Assembly (NCBI GenBank): GCA_038040385.1
Contig: JBBPII010000009.1
Coordinates: 62,001 to 126,000 of the forward strand
Origin: Gilichinskyi gelida
GTDB taxonomy: Bacteria; Acidobacteriota; Thermoanaerobaculia; Gp7-AA8
DNA: 64,000 bases
Reading direction: 5' to 3'
In this document: positions 43,220 through 50,826 of the stretch, piece by piece
Position numbering within the stretch: position 1 is the stretch's first letter
How the letters are laid out: each line of letters begins with the position of its first letter
Notes under the pieces: generated by a model
Database searches by the model: none
Told to the model about the DNA's origin: nothing
What the model saw: only the letters and a program-made list of their open reading frames with translations
Translations under genes and position numbers: made by a program

Positions 43220-43324
43220 ATGGAACCGTTCGGCCTTTTGCTCGTCCTCGCCGTCGTTGCCGGCGCGCTCAACGTGGCGTGGCGCGGCTCGAAGCGCGTC
43301 GCCGCTACGCGTCGTGCGCCCTAA
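43220..43324 (+). CDS. Possible 34-residue membrane peptide
   Basis: ATG 43220 to TAA 43324 encodes a peptide with one hydrophobic stretch (FGLLLVLAVVAGALNVAW) followed by a basic tail (RGSKRVAATRRAP), the form of a small single-span membrane protein with positive-inside tail. No clear ribosome binding site; it overlaps the convergent radical SAM gene by 20 bases. It may be chance. Confidence 0.25.
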   Translation: MEPFGLLLVLAVVAGALNVAWRGSKRVAATRRAP

Positions 43325-44720
43325 GGAACGTCTCCGGCTTACTGAACGTCTTCGCCATCCCTAGCCCGCGCTGCACGTTCTTGAGCGACACCTTCCCGGT
43401 GGCCAGCGCGGCGCCGAGCTGCACGTACGTCCGCAGTTTCCCGCGGAGTTTGTAGCGGACGTCGAGCGCGTGGCGCCAGAGATGCGAGTACTCGGAGTAG
43501 AAGTCGTCGAGCGACAGCTTGGTCGGCAGCACGGTGTGCACGATGTCGTACATCTCCCACTCGTGCGTAGTGACCTGATTCTTCGCCGCGTCCCACAGAT
43601 CGGTGCCGGGGAGCGGGGTGAGGATGGAGAAGCCGCTGTTGTAGGCCCCCATCTCGTCGATCCAGTCGCGCAGGCGCTTGAAGTCGTCGCGGTCCCACGC
43701 CGGGTCGACGATGAAGTTCGGCGTGAAGCCGACGCCCAGCTCCTGGAGGATCTTGATGGCCTGGATGTTGTTGTCGGCGGTGTTCTTCTTGTTGACCGCC
43801 TTCAGCCCCTCGTCGGTGATCGACTCCAGGCCGAGGAAGATGGCCAGCTTGCCGCAGTCCTTCCACATCTCGATGAGGTGGGGGAACTTGCAGATGATGT
43901 CGGTGCGGGTCTGCACGGTGAAGAACTTCTTGATGCCGGCGGCCTTGATCTGCCGCGCCATCTCCTCGCCGCGCTTGACGTTCATCCAGAAGATGTCGTC
44001 GGTGATGAAGATGGCGTTCGCCGAGATGTCCTTCAGCTCTTCGACCACGCGGCCCGGCGACTTCTCGCGGAACGTCGACTCGTGGAACTTCCACACCGAA
44101 CAGAAATTGCACTTGAACGGGCAGCCGCGCGCGGTCTCCATGAGCGCGAGCGGCTTGTGGAAGTTGATGTAGTAGTGGTCGGCGTAGCGCTCGATGAGAT
44201 GGCGCGCCGGCTTGGGATAGAGATCGAGATTCGGGCGGGCGTCGACGTGGCCGGTGTAGATCCAGCCGTCGCCGTCGCGCATCTCCAGGCCGCGGATGGC
44301 CTTGACGTCGCGCGACTCGCAGAGCGCGTTGGCCAGCGCCGGCATCACCTCTTCGCCGTCGCCGATGGCGATGAAGTCGACCGCCTCGTGGCGGAACCAG
44401 TCGGGGTCGCGCGACGCGTCGTGCCCGCCGACCACGACCAGCGCCTTCGGGTTCTCGCGCTTGATCCGCTGCGCCAGCCGGATGGTGCGATTGCGCTCCG
44501 TGGTGAAGTTGCACTGCAGCCCGATCATGTCGGGCGCGAAGCGGCGGCAATCGGCGAGGCCTTTTTCCTCCCCGTCGATGCGGAGGTCGATGACCATGCA
44601 CTGGTGACCGTCGGCCTCGAGGCATGCGGCGACGCAGATCGGCCCGAGAGGCTCGACGAAGGTGAGCATCTCCAGCCCGAGGATCCCGCCGACCGGCGGC
44701 TTGATGAAGGCGACTTTCAT
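43305..44720 (-). CDS. B12-binding radical SAM protein (HpnR-like)
   Basis: 471 residues; ATG 44720 (MKVAFIKPPVGG) is chosen because the longer frame runs through a palindromic repeat. N-terminal cobalamin-binding domain (about 1-150: EPLGPICVAACLEADGH, VVVGGHDASRDP), then radical SAM core with CPFKCNFC (4Fe-4S cysteines) and GLESITDEGLKAVNKKNT, and a C-terminal helical part with HTVLPTKLSLDDFY. The order of motifs recalls class B methylases, in particular hopanoid C-3 methylase HpnR, though BchE-like and other relatives share them. A cobalamin need would fit the B12 operon at 56.6 kb. No hopanoid genes are nearby. Confidence 0.8.
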   Translation of the reverse strand: MKVAFIKPPVGGILGLEMLTFVEPLGPICVAACLEADGHQCMVIDLRIDGEEKGLADCRRFAPDMIGLQCNFTTERNRTIRLAQRIKRENPKALVVVGGHDASRDPDWFRHEAVDFIAIGDGEEVMPALANALCESRDVKAIRGLEMRDGDGWIYTGHVDARPNLDLYPKPARHLIERYADHYYINFHKPLALMETARGCPFKCNFCSVWKFHESTFREKSPGRVVEELKDISANAIFITDDIFWMNVKRGEEMARQIKAAGIKKFFTVQTRTDIICKFPHLIEMWKDCGKLAIFLGLESITDEGLKAVNKKNTADNNIQAIKILQELGVGFTPNFIVDPAWDRDDFKRLRDWIDEMGAYNSGFSILTPLPGTDLWDAAKNQVTTHEWEMYDIVHTVLPTKLSLDDFYSEYSHLWRHALDVRYKLRGKLRTYVQLGAALATGKVSLKNVQRGLGMAKTFSKPETFLRAHDA

Positions 44721-44770
44721 TGTGGGCGAAGGAACGGGGAAGTGTAGCGCGGTAATCCCTGATACGGAAA

Positions 44771-44850
44771 GGGTTGCGAGGTTGCGCGGTTTCGAGGTTG
44801 CGGGGTGGAGGCTTACCGCGCAACCCCGAAACCGCGCAACTTCGCAACCC
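44771..44850. repeat. Inverted repeat family E (GGGTTGCGAGGTTGCG type)
   Basis: Left arm GGGTTGCGAGGTTGCGCGGT and right arm ACCGCGCAACTTCGCAACCC nearly complementary around GGTTTCGAGG/CCCCGAAACC. It is located in the leader of the radical SAM gene and forms the C-terminal codons of the alkyltransferase-like gene. The second copy, 46517-46630, is inside a coding region. Confidence 0.8.
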
Positions 44851-45148
44851 TCCACCGAAAGCGCCGCAAATCGATCCTACCCGCGCCATCGAACACCACC
44901 CCCTCCGCCCGCAACAACTCCACCTGCAACTCGTCCGAATCCGAGTCCGACCTCTTGCTGACCTCGCCGAACGAGTTGACGACGCGGTGCCACGGCACAT
45001 CCACGCCGCTCGGTAGCGCGTGCAGCGCGTAACCGACTTGCCTTGCGTGTCCGTCGAGGCCGGCGAGCGTGGCGATTTGCCCGTACGTGGCGACGCGTCC
45101 GCGCGGGATTCGGCGGACGGCGGCGTAGATCACTTGGTAGCGGGACAT
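44813..45148 (-). CDS. Alkyltransferase-like protein (ATL), MGMT family
   Basis: 111 residues, only the DNA-binding C-terminal domain of O6-alkylguanine-DNA alkyltransferase (IPRGRVATYGQIATLAG, VGYALHALP). The active-site PCHRV is PWHRV, the Trp-substituted signature of ATL proteins, which bind O6-alkylguanine without repairing it and hand lesions to nucleotide excision repair. The last residues (AKLRGFGVAR) derive from a dispersed repeat. It is divergent from Ku across a second repeat; both are DNA-repair genes. Confidence 0.9.
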   Translation of the reverse strand: MSRYQVIYAAVRRIPRGRVATYGQIATLAGLDGHARQVGYALHALPSGVDVPWHRVVNSFGEVSKRSDSDSDELQVELLRAEGVVFDGAGRIDLRRFRWRVAKLRGFGVAR

Positions 45149-45154
45149 GTGGGT

Positions 45155-45219
45155 CGTTCGCCGTTGACCGTTGGCTGTTGGCCGAGGACTCGGTCAACGG
45201 TCAACGGTCAACGGCGAAC
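45155..45219. repeat. Inverted repeat family D, second copy
   Basis: GTTCGCCGTTGACCGTTG (45155-45172) pairs perfectly with 45202-45219. It shares arm sequence with the copy at 20269-20331. It lies between the divergent ATL and Ku genes. Confidence 0.85.
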
Positions 45220-45275
45220 ATGTTAGACTGCACAACTTTCAGGGCACAGTTGACAGAAACTTCAAGGAGCCGTCA

Positions 45276-46172
45276 ATGCCACGTCCCTTTGCCTCCGGCC
45301 AGATCGCCTTCGGCCTCGTCTCCATTCCCGTGAAGCTCTACTCCGCCACCGAGGCGACCGAGAAGATCAGCTTCAACATGATCCACAAGGACTGCGGGAG
45401 CCGCATCCAGCAGCAGCTCTTCTGCCCCAAAGACGAACGGACCATCGGCCGCGAAGAGACGGCGAAGGGCTACGAATTCTCGAAGGGCCAGTACGTCCTC
45501 TTCACCGAGGACGAGCTGAAGGCGATGGAGGAGAAGTCGACGCAGACCATCGAGATCAGCGAGTTCCTCCCGAAAGAAGCGATCGATCCGATCTACTTCC
45601 AGAAAGCGAACTACATGACGCCCGACAAGGGCGGCGACCGCGCGTACAAACTGTTGGCGAAGGCGCTCGAGGAGACCGGCCGCTGGGCGCTGGCGAAGTA
45701 CGCCGCGCGCGGCAAGCAGTACCTCGTCATCCTCCGCCCGCTCGGCGACGGCATCGTCATGCAGCAGCTCTTCTATCCGAACGAGATCCGCTCGTTCGCC
45801 GAGCTCGACCTCGGCGACGCCATCGTCAAGGACAGCGAGTTGAAGATGGCGGTGCAGCTCGCGGAGATGGGGGCGGCCGATGAGTTCCACCCCGAGAACT
45901 ATCGCGACGAAGTAGCCGATCGCATCCGCGGCATGATCCAGCAGAAGATCGACGGCGAGGAGATCACCTCGCTGATGGCCGAAGAGCCGAAGGCGCAGGT
46001 CATCGATCTGATGGAAGCGCTCAAGAGGAGCCTCGGCGGCGCGCGAAGCAGCGGCAGCGGCCGCGGCGCGAAGCAGGCTGCGACGCGCATGCCGGTCAAG
46101 GCGGATTCGAAGCGCAAACCGGCGAAGACGACGGCGGCAGGAAAGCCCGCAGCAAAGCGCGCGACCCGTTAA
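45276..46172 (+). CDS. ku: Bacterial Ku protein (non-homologous end joining)
   Basis: 298 residues; ATG 45276 has AAGGAG seven bases upstream and begins the typical MPRPFASGQIAFGLVSIPVKL. The Ku core ring runs to about residue 230 (FNMIHKDCGSRIQQQ, KGYEFSKGQYVLFTEDEL, YFQKANYMTPDKGG), and the C-terminus is a Lys/Ala-rich basic tail. It would bind double-strand DNA ends as a homodimer and recruit ligase D; ligD is not in the window. Upstream in-frame codons fall in the 45155 repeat and are rejected. Confidence 0.95.
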   Translation: MPRPFASGQIAFGLVSIPVKLYSATEATEKISFNMIHKDCGSRIQQQLFCPKDERTIGREETAKGYEFSKGQYVLFTEDELKAMEEKSTQTIEISEFLPKEAIDPIYFQKANYMTPDKGGDRAYKLLAKALEETGRWALAKYAARGKQYLVILRPLGDGIVMQQLFYPNEIRSFAELDLGDAIVKDSELKMAVQLAEMGAADEFHPENYRDEVADRIRGMIQQKIDGEEITSLMAEEPKAQVIDLMEALKRSLGGARSSGSGRGAKQAATRMPVKADSKRKPAKTTAAGKPAAKRATR

Positions 46173-46181
46173 AATCACTTC

Positions 46182-47039
46182 ATGTCCTACACGGTCCGGG
46201 AGGTGGCGGCGATGCTCGGCCTCTCGGCGTCGCAGATCCGCGCCTACGCCGCGAACGGGGTTCTCAAACCGGAGCGCGGCGTGCGCGGCGAGCTGCGATT
46301 CGGCTTCGAGGACCTGGTCATCCTTCGCACCGCCGGCGAGCTGGCCACGCAGGTTCCCGAGCGGCGCGTGCGCCGCGTCCTCAGCCGGCTGCGCGAGCGA
46401 CTCCCTGACGAGCAATCACTGACCGGCGTCCGCCTGACCGCCGAGCGCGAACAGGTGGTGGTGAGGGAAGGGGAGAGCGTGTGGAACGCGGAGTCGGGAC
46501 AGAAGCTGTTCGATTTCGGGGTTGCGGGAGACGGGGTTGCGGAGTTGCGCGGTTCCGAGGTTGCGCAGCGCGAAACGCCGATGAGCGGAGCACCGCGCAA
46601 CCTCGCAACCTCGCAACCCCGCAACCCCGCCGACGATGCCGAGGAGTGGTTCGACCTGGCCCTCGACCTCGAAATCACCTCCAACGACGAGGCGCGCGCG
46701 GCGTACGAGCGCGTGGTGGCCATCGATCCAAAGCACGTCGACGCGCACGTCAACCTCGGCAGAATCCTGCACGAGGGGGGCGTGCCGCTCGCTGCGGAGA
46801 AGCACTACCGCGCGGCGCTGGCGATCGAGCCGGACCACGCCGTCGCCGTCTTCAACCTCGGCGTGGCCCTCGAGGATCTCGGCCGCATGACCGACGCCGT
46901 CGCTCTGTACGAGAAGGCCATCGTCCTCGACCCCGACAACGCCGACGCGCACTACAATCTCGCGGGCATCTACGAGAGGCGCGGCGACAGAGCCGCGGCA
47001 GTGAGGCATTTGAAGGCTTGTAAGAGATTGCAGTCGTGA
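46182..47039 (+). CDS. MerR-type HTH / TPR protein
   Basis: 285 residues. An N-terminal winged HTH of the MerR type (YTVREVAAMLGLSASQIRAYAANG, residues 3-26) is joined by a linker to three or more TPR units (about 150-280: HVNLGRILHEGGVPLAAEKHY, VFNLGVALEDLGRMTDAVALYE). The linker around residues 112-150 (GVAGDGVAELRGSEVAQ to NLATSQPRNP) is encoded by a dispersed palindrome. Likely a DNA-binding regulator with a protein-interaction array; the target is unknown. Its stop overlaps the next gene's GTG (GTGA), so the acyltransferase is co-translated. Confidence 0.85.
   Translation: MSYTVREVAAMLGLSASQIRAYAANGVLKPERGVRGELRFGFEDLVILRTAGELATQVPERRVRRVLSRLRERLPDEQSLTGVRLTAEREQVVVREGESVWNAESGQKLFDFGVAGDGVAELRGSEVAQRETPMSGAPRNLATSQPRNPADDAEEWFDLALDLEITSNDEARAAYERVVAIDPKHVDAHVNLGRILHEGGVPLAAEKHYRAALAIEPDHAVAVFNLGVALEDLGRMTDAVALYEKAIVLDPDNADAHYNLAGIYERRGDRAAAVRHLKACKRLQS
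46517..46630. repeat. Inverted repeat family E, copy within CDS
   Basis: Multiple GGTTGCG units (CGGGGTTGCGGGAGACGG...) answered by GCAACC units (CAACCTCGCAACCTCGCAAC). It is in frame in the MerR-TPR gene and forms the interdomain linker. Confidence 0.75.
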
Positions 47040-48208
47040 GCGCCGACATCGAAGCCCCGCGCGAGCGCCTCATCGCCCTCGACGTCTTCCGCGGCGTCAC
47101 CATCGCCGGCATGCTGCTGGTCAACAATCCCGGTTCGTGGAGCGCGATCTATCCGCCGCTGGAGCACGCGCCGTGGCACGGCTGGACGCCGACCGATCTG
47201 ATCTTCCCCTTCTTCCTCTTCATCGTCGGCATCACCACCGAGCTGTCGAAGAAGGATCCGAAGCGGATCATCCGCCGCGGATTGCTCATCGTCCTGGCCG
47301 GACTGCTGCTGAATGCCTTTCCCTTCTTCTGGTGGGGGAAGATCGCCGGGAACGCCGATCCGGGCTTCTGGGAGCGCGTGGTCTACCGCGTCGAGCATCT
47401 CCGTTTCGCCGGCGTGCTGCAGCGGATCGGCATCGCGTACATGGCGGCGGCGCTGCTGACGCTGCGGACGTCGAAGCGGCAGCAGGTGATCATCGTGGCC
47501 ACGCTGCTCATCGGCTACTGGATGGTGATGACCCTCGTCCCGGTGCCGGGCGCCGGCGCGATCGGCGCCTTCACCCTCGATCAGCCGGACAAGACGCTCG
47601 CCGCCTGGTCCGATCGCATGATTCTGGGCACGAACCACATCTGGGCGTCGAGCAAGACGTGGGACCCCGAGGGGCCGCTGACGACGCTGCCGGCGATCGG
47701 CACGGCGATGCTCGGCGTCTTCGCCGGAGGGTGGCTGATGCAGAAGCGGCGGCCGCTCGCGGAGCGCGTGGTGGGGTTGTACGGCGCGGGCTCGCTCGGC
47801 ATGATCGCCGGCTCGCTGTGGGGGGCGTTCTTTCCGATCAACAAGAATCTCTGGACCAGCAGCTACGTGGTCTTCACCGCCGGATTCGCCTGCGTGGTGC
47901 TGGCGACGTGTCTTTGGATCATCGACATGCATGGGATGCGGCGGTGGACGCAGCCGTTCGTGGTCTACGGCGTCAACCCGCTGGTGGCGTTCGTCGGATC
48001 GGGAATCATGGCCCGGCTGATCGGTTCTCTGATCAAAGTGAATTTTCGCGGGAAGGTGGTCTCGCTGCAGCAGGCGAGCTACCAGCTCGCGTTCCAGCCA
48101 TACTTTCCCGACAGGCTGGCCTCGCTCCTGTGGGGCCTCTCCTTCGTCGCGTTCTGGCTCGGAATTCTGTGGTTGCTGTACCGGCGTAACATCATCGTGA
48201 AGGTGTAA
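47036..48208 (+). CDS. HGSNAT-like membrane acyltransferase (DUF5009)
   Basis: 390 residues, about ten to eleven membrane segments. Motifs of the heparan-alpha-glucosaminide N-acetyltransferase group: RLIALDVFRGVTIAGMLLVNNPG and HAPWHGWTPTDLIFPFFLFIVG (candidate catalytic His). These proteins are thought to move acetyl groups across a membrane to sugars. The start is a GTG overlapping the MerR-TPR stop, linking the two. Confidence 0.88.
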   Translation: MSADIEAPRERLIALDVFRGVTIAGMLLVNNPGSWSAIYPPLEHAPWHGWTPTDLIFPFFLFIVGITTELSKKDPKRIIRRGLLIVLAGLLLNAFPFFWWGKIAGNADPGFWERVVYRVEHLRFAGVLQRIGIAYMAAALLTLRTSKRQQVIIVATLLIGYWMVMTLVPVPGAGAIGAFTLDQPDKTLAAWSDRMILGTNHIWASSKTWDPEGPLTTLPAIGTAMLGVFAGGWLMQKRRPLAERVVGLYGAGSLGMIAGSLWGAFFPINKNLWTSSYVVFTAGFACVVLATCLWIIDMHGMRRWTQPFVVYGVNPLVAFVGSGIMARLIGSLIKVNFRGKVVSLQQASYQLAFQPYFPDRLASLLWGLSFVAFWLGILWLLYRRNIIVKV

Positions 48209-48242
48209 ACGCGCACCGCACGGCGCTCGTCTGAGGAAAAGC

Positions 48243-49547
48243 ATGAGAGCGATCCTGTCCCTTGTCATTTCGTTGCAGCTCGTCGCGTTCGCGGCGCCCG
48301 CGGAACAGCATGATCATCTGGCGATGCTCAAGGCGTATCTCGAGGCGCATTCCAGTCACGGCGTGGTGATCCCGCAACCGGAGAGCGTCAATCCCACCCA
48401 GGCGAGGACCTTCAACATGGTGGCCCGCAGCTTCGCTTTCGACCTTACGCCGTCGGCGTTCACGGTCGAGCAGGGCGACGTGGTGACGATCAACCTCAGC
48501 GTTCCCTCGAACGACCAGGCGGTGCAGCACGGTCTGCTGATGGAGACCTATGTCGAGAATGCCGTAACCGTGAACAGAGGTCAGACGCGCCAGATCATCT
48601 TCACCGCCACGACGGCCGGCAACTTTCAATTCGCCTGCAGCGTGGTGACCTGCGGCACGGGCTCGCCGGGTCATTTCGACATGTTTGGCACCTTTTTCGT
48701 GCGCGCCGTCGTCACCCAAGCGCCGCAAGTCTCGTCGTTGAATCCGAACAGCGGTCCGACCGCGGGCGGCACGACGGTGACCATCACCGGAGCGACCTTC
48801 CAGAGCAACGCCACGGTGAAGTTCGGCGGTGTCGCCGCGACGAGCGTTACGGTCGGTTCGTCGACGACGATTTTTGCCACGACGCCGGCGCATGCCGCCG
48901 GAGCGGTGGACGTGCTGGTTACCAACCCCGACGCGCAGAGCAGCACGCTGACCAACGGCTTCACCTACGTCGTCCCGCCGCCCCCCGCTCCGACCATCGC
49001 CTCGATCACGCCCGGCAGCGGCTCGACCTCGGGCAACACGCTGGTGACCATCACCGGCACGAACTTCCGCGCCGGCGCGACGGTGACCATCGGCGGCGTC
49101 CCCGCGACGAATGTGACCGTGGTCAACGCGACGACCATTACCGCCATGACCCCGCTCGGGCCGACGACCGCGCAACTCGCCGACAAGGACGTGGTGGTCA
49201 CGAACTCCGACACCACCAAGGCGACGCTCGCCGCGGCATTCGACTACACCATGCCGCCGCTGGCCGTGGCGTTGATCACGCCGTCGGTATCGCTGCCGGC
49301 CGGAGGATCGAAGATTTCCATCTCCGGCGCTGGTTTCACCACCGCGCTGCCGACGACAATCACCATCGGCGGCGTGGCGGCGACGAACGTGCAGGTGGTC
49401 GACGCCGTCACCCTCACCGCCACCGCCCCCGCGCACGCCGTCGGTCCCGTCGACGTAGTGGTCAACGTCGGCGGAACGGCGGTGACGGCGAAGGGAAGCT
49501 TCGCGTACGTCAACGCGCTACCGAAGCGGCGGGCCGCGAGACACTGA
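48243..49547 (+). CDS. Secreted cupredoxin-like domain with three IPT/TIG domains
   Basis: 434 residues. A signal peptide (MRAILSLVISLQLVAFAAPA) is followed by a cupredoxin-like domain (about 55-160) with His in QHGLLMET and the segment CSVVTCGTGSPGHFDM, whose Cys-Cys-His-Met order resembles a CuA or copper site of COX2/N2O reductase with longer spacing. Then three IPT/TIG immunoglobulin-like domains (about 160-250, 255-340, 345-425) each with GGTTVTITG-type strands. Likely extracellular; copper binding is inferred from residues only. A strong palindrome follows the stop. Confidence 0.8.
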   Translation: MRAILSLVISLQLVAFAAPAEQHDHLAMLKAYLEAHSSHGVVIPQPESVNPTQARTFNMVARSFAFDLTPSAFTVEQGDVVTINLSVPSNDQAVQHGLLMETYVENAVTVNRGQTRQIIFTATTAGNFQFACSVVTCGTGSPGHFDMFGTFFVRAVVTQAPQVSSLNPNSGPTAGGTTVTITGATFQSNATVKFGGVAATSVTVGSSTTIFATTPAHAAGAVDVLVTNPDAQSSTLTNGFTYVVPPPPAPTIASITPGSGSTSGNTLVTITGTNFRAGATVTIGGVPATNVTVVNATTITAMTPLGPTTAQLADKDVVVTNSDTTKATLAAAFDYTMPPLAVALITPSVSLPAGGSKISISGAGFTTALPTTITIGGVAATNVQVVDAVTLTATAPAHAVGPVDVVVNVGGTAVTAKGSFAYVNALPKRRAARH

Positions 49548-49559
49548 TCGTGCCGAGAC

Positions 49560-49628
49560 GGGGTCGGAGCTTCACTTTTCACTTTTCCTACGCCACGTAG
49601 CGAAAGTGAAAAGTGAAGCTCCGACCCC
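49560..49628. repeat. Perfect 26-bp inverted repeat
   Basis: Left arm 49560-49585 (starts GGGGTCGGAGCTTCAC) is exactly complementary to 49603-49628; the 17-base loop contains CTACG-CCA-CGTAG, so the hairpin continues inward. It may act as a terminator for the TIG gene, but lacks a T run. Confidence 0.92.
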
Positions 49629-49644
49629 ACTAACAACAAACAAC

Positions 49645-50718
49645 ATGTCCTTCGTTTTCGTCGCGTTCTTCGCTGTCGCGCCTTGCACCCCAACGCTCGG
49701 CGCCGATCTGACCGACATCTCGCACGCCGCCCGGCGCACGCGCGGCATCCCCGACTTCGTCGCCGGCGCGCTGGTGCGGGTGGTGTGGGCGGGCGGTCCG
49801 GCGGGGCGGGCGGGGGTGGCGGTGGCGGACGTGATCCAGGGCGTCGGCGGGGATCTGGTGCAGAACGCCTGCGACGTCCGGCTGGCGATCGCGAAGCACG
49901 GCTGTGGCGACGTCCGGCTGGCCATCCGCCGTGGGCGGGACACCATCGCGCTGGACGCTACGCTCGTCGACGGCGCGCGTTTTCGTCGTAAGAAGACCGA
50001 CGACGCGACCGCGTGTCAGAACGGCGACGGCGCGGCGTGCACCGCGTTGGCCAAGGGGCATGACGACGACATCGTCCTCCTGCGCCAGGCCTGCGACCTG
50101 GGCGACGGCGAGGGCTGCTTCATGCTCGGCCTGAAACTCGGCAACGGTAAGGAAGGCGCGACCGCCTACGAGCAGGCGTGTGACGACGGCAATCCGCTGG
50201 CGTGCACGAACCTCGGCTGGATGCACCAATACGGCCACGGCGTCGCGGTCGACCTCGATGCCGCGATGCGCCTCTACAAGCGCGCCTGCGACGGCAGCCG
50301 CTGCTCCGGCCGCAACAATCTCGGCTGCGTCAACCTCGGCCGGCTGTACCGCGACGGTATCGGCGTCAAGGCCGACCCCGAGCGCGCCATCGGCTTTTTC
50401 CGCGAGGTCTGCGATCGCCCCGCACGGCTCGGCGACGCCGAGGACGCCGGAAACATCGCCCGCGCCTGCTCCGCCGCCGGGACGACGTGGCTCTACGGCA
50501 AAGGCATCGCCCGCGATCTCCCGCGTTCGTTGGGCCTTCTGGAAAAGGGATGCCGCGCCGGCGACACCCTCGGCTGCTTCAACCTCGGCGTCCTCTACGA
50601 GTTCGGCAACGAGGTGCCGAAGGACCAGCGCCGCGCCGCCGGGTACTACAAGCAAGCCTGCGACCGCGGCGACGCCGAGGCGTGCCAGCGCGGGGCGGCG
50701 CTTTCTCCGTCATCCTGA
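49645..50718 (+). CDS. Secreted PDZ-like / Sel1 repeat protein, Cys-rich
   Basis: 357 residues from ATG 49645; earlier in-frame codons lie in the palindrome and are rejected. A signal-like N-terminus (MSFVFVAFFAVAPCTPTLGA) precedes a PDZ-like domain (about 40-115: VRVVWAGGPAGRAGVAVADVIQGVGG) and Sel1-type repeats (about 130-350) with paired cysteines (ACDLGDGEGCFMLG, ACDDGNPLACTNLGWMHQYG, GCRAGDTLGCFNLGVLYEFG), the disulfide-bonded Hcp-like form. Its last residues and stop come from the 50708 repeat. Confidence 0.83.
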   Translation: MSFVFVAFFAVAPCTPTLGADLTDISHAARRTRGIPDFVAGALVRVVWAGGPAGRAGVAVADVIQGVGGDLVQNACDVRLAIAKHGCGDVRLAIRRGRDTIALDATLVDGARFRRKKTDDATACQNGDGAACTALAKGHDDDIVLLRQACDLGDGEGCFMLGLKLGNGKEGATAYEQACDDGNPLACTNLGWMHQYGHGVAVDLDAAMRLYKRACDGSRCSGRNNLGCVNLGRLYRDGIGVKADPERAIGFFREVCDRPARLGDAEDAGNIARACSAAGTTWLYGKGIARDLPRSLGLLEKGCRAGDTLGCFNLGVLYEFGNEVPKDQRRAAGYYKQACDRGDAEACQRGAALSPSS

Positions 50719-50776
50719 GCGCAGCGAAGGATCTCAGGCTGCGCAACTGAGACCCTTCGCTGCGCTCAGGGTGACG
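50708..50776. repeat. Palindromic repeat family B copy
   Basis: CGTCATCCTGAGCGCAGCGA...  pairs with ...TCGCTGCGCTCAGGGTGACG, with inner GATCTCAG/CTGAGACC arms. It provides the TGA stop of the Sel1 gene (TCA TCC TGA). Confidence 0.85.
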
Positions 50777-50826
50777 GAACCGCCGGCCTCATCCTGCTGG
50801 GAACTCCTCTTGCACCGGGGCCAACA

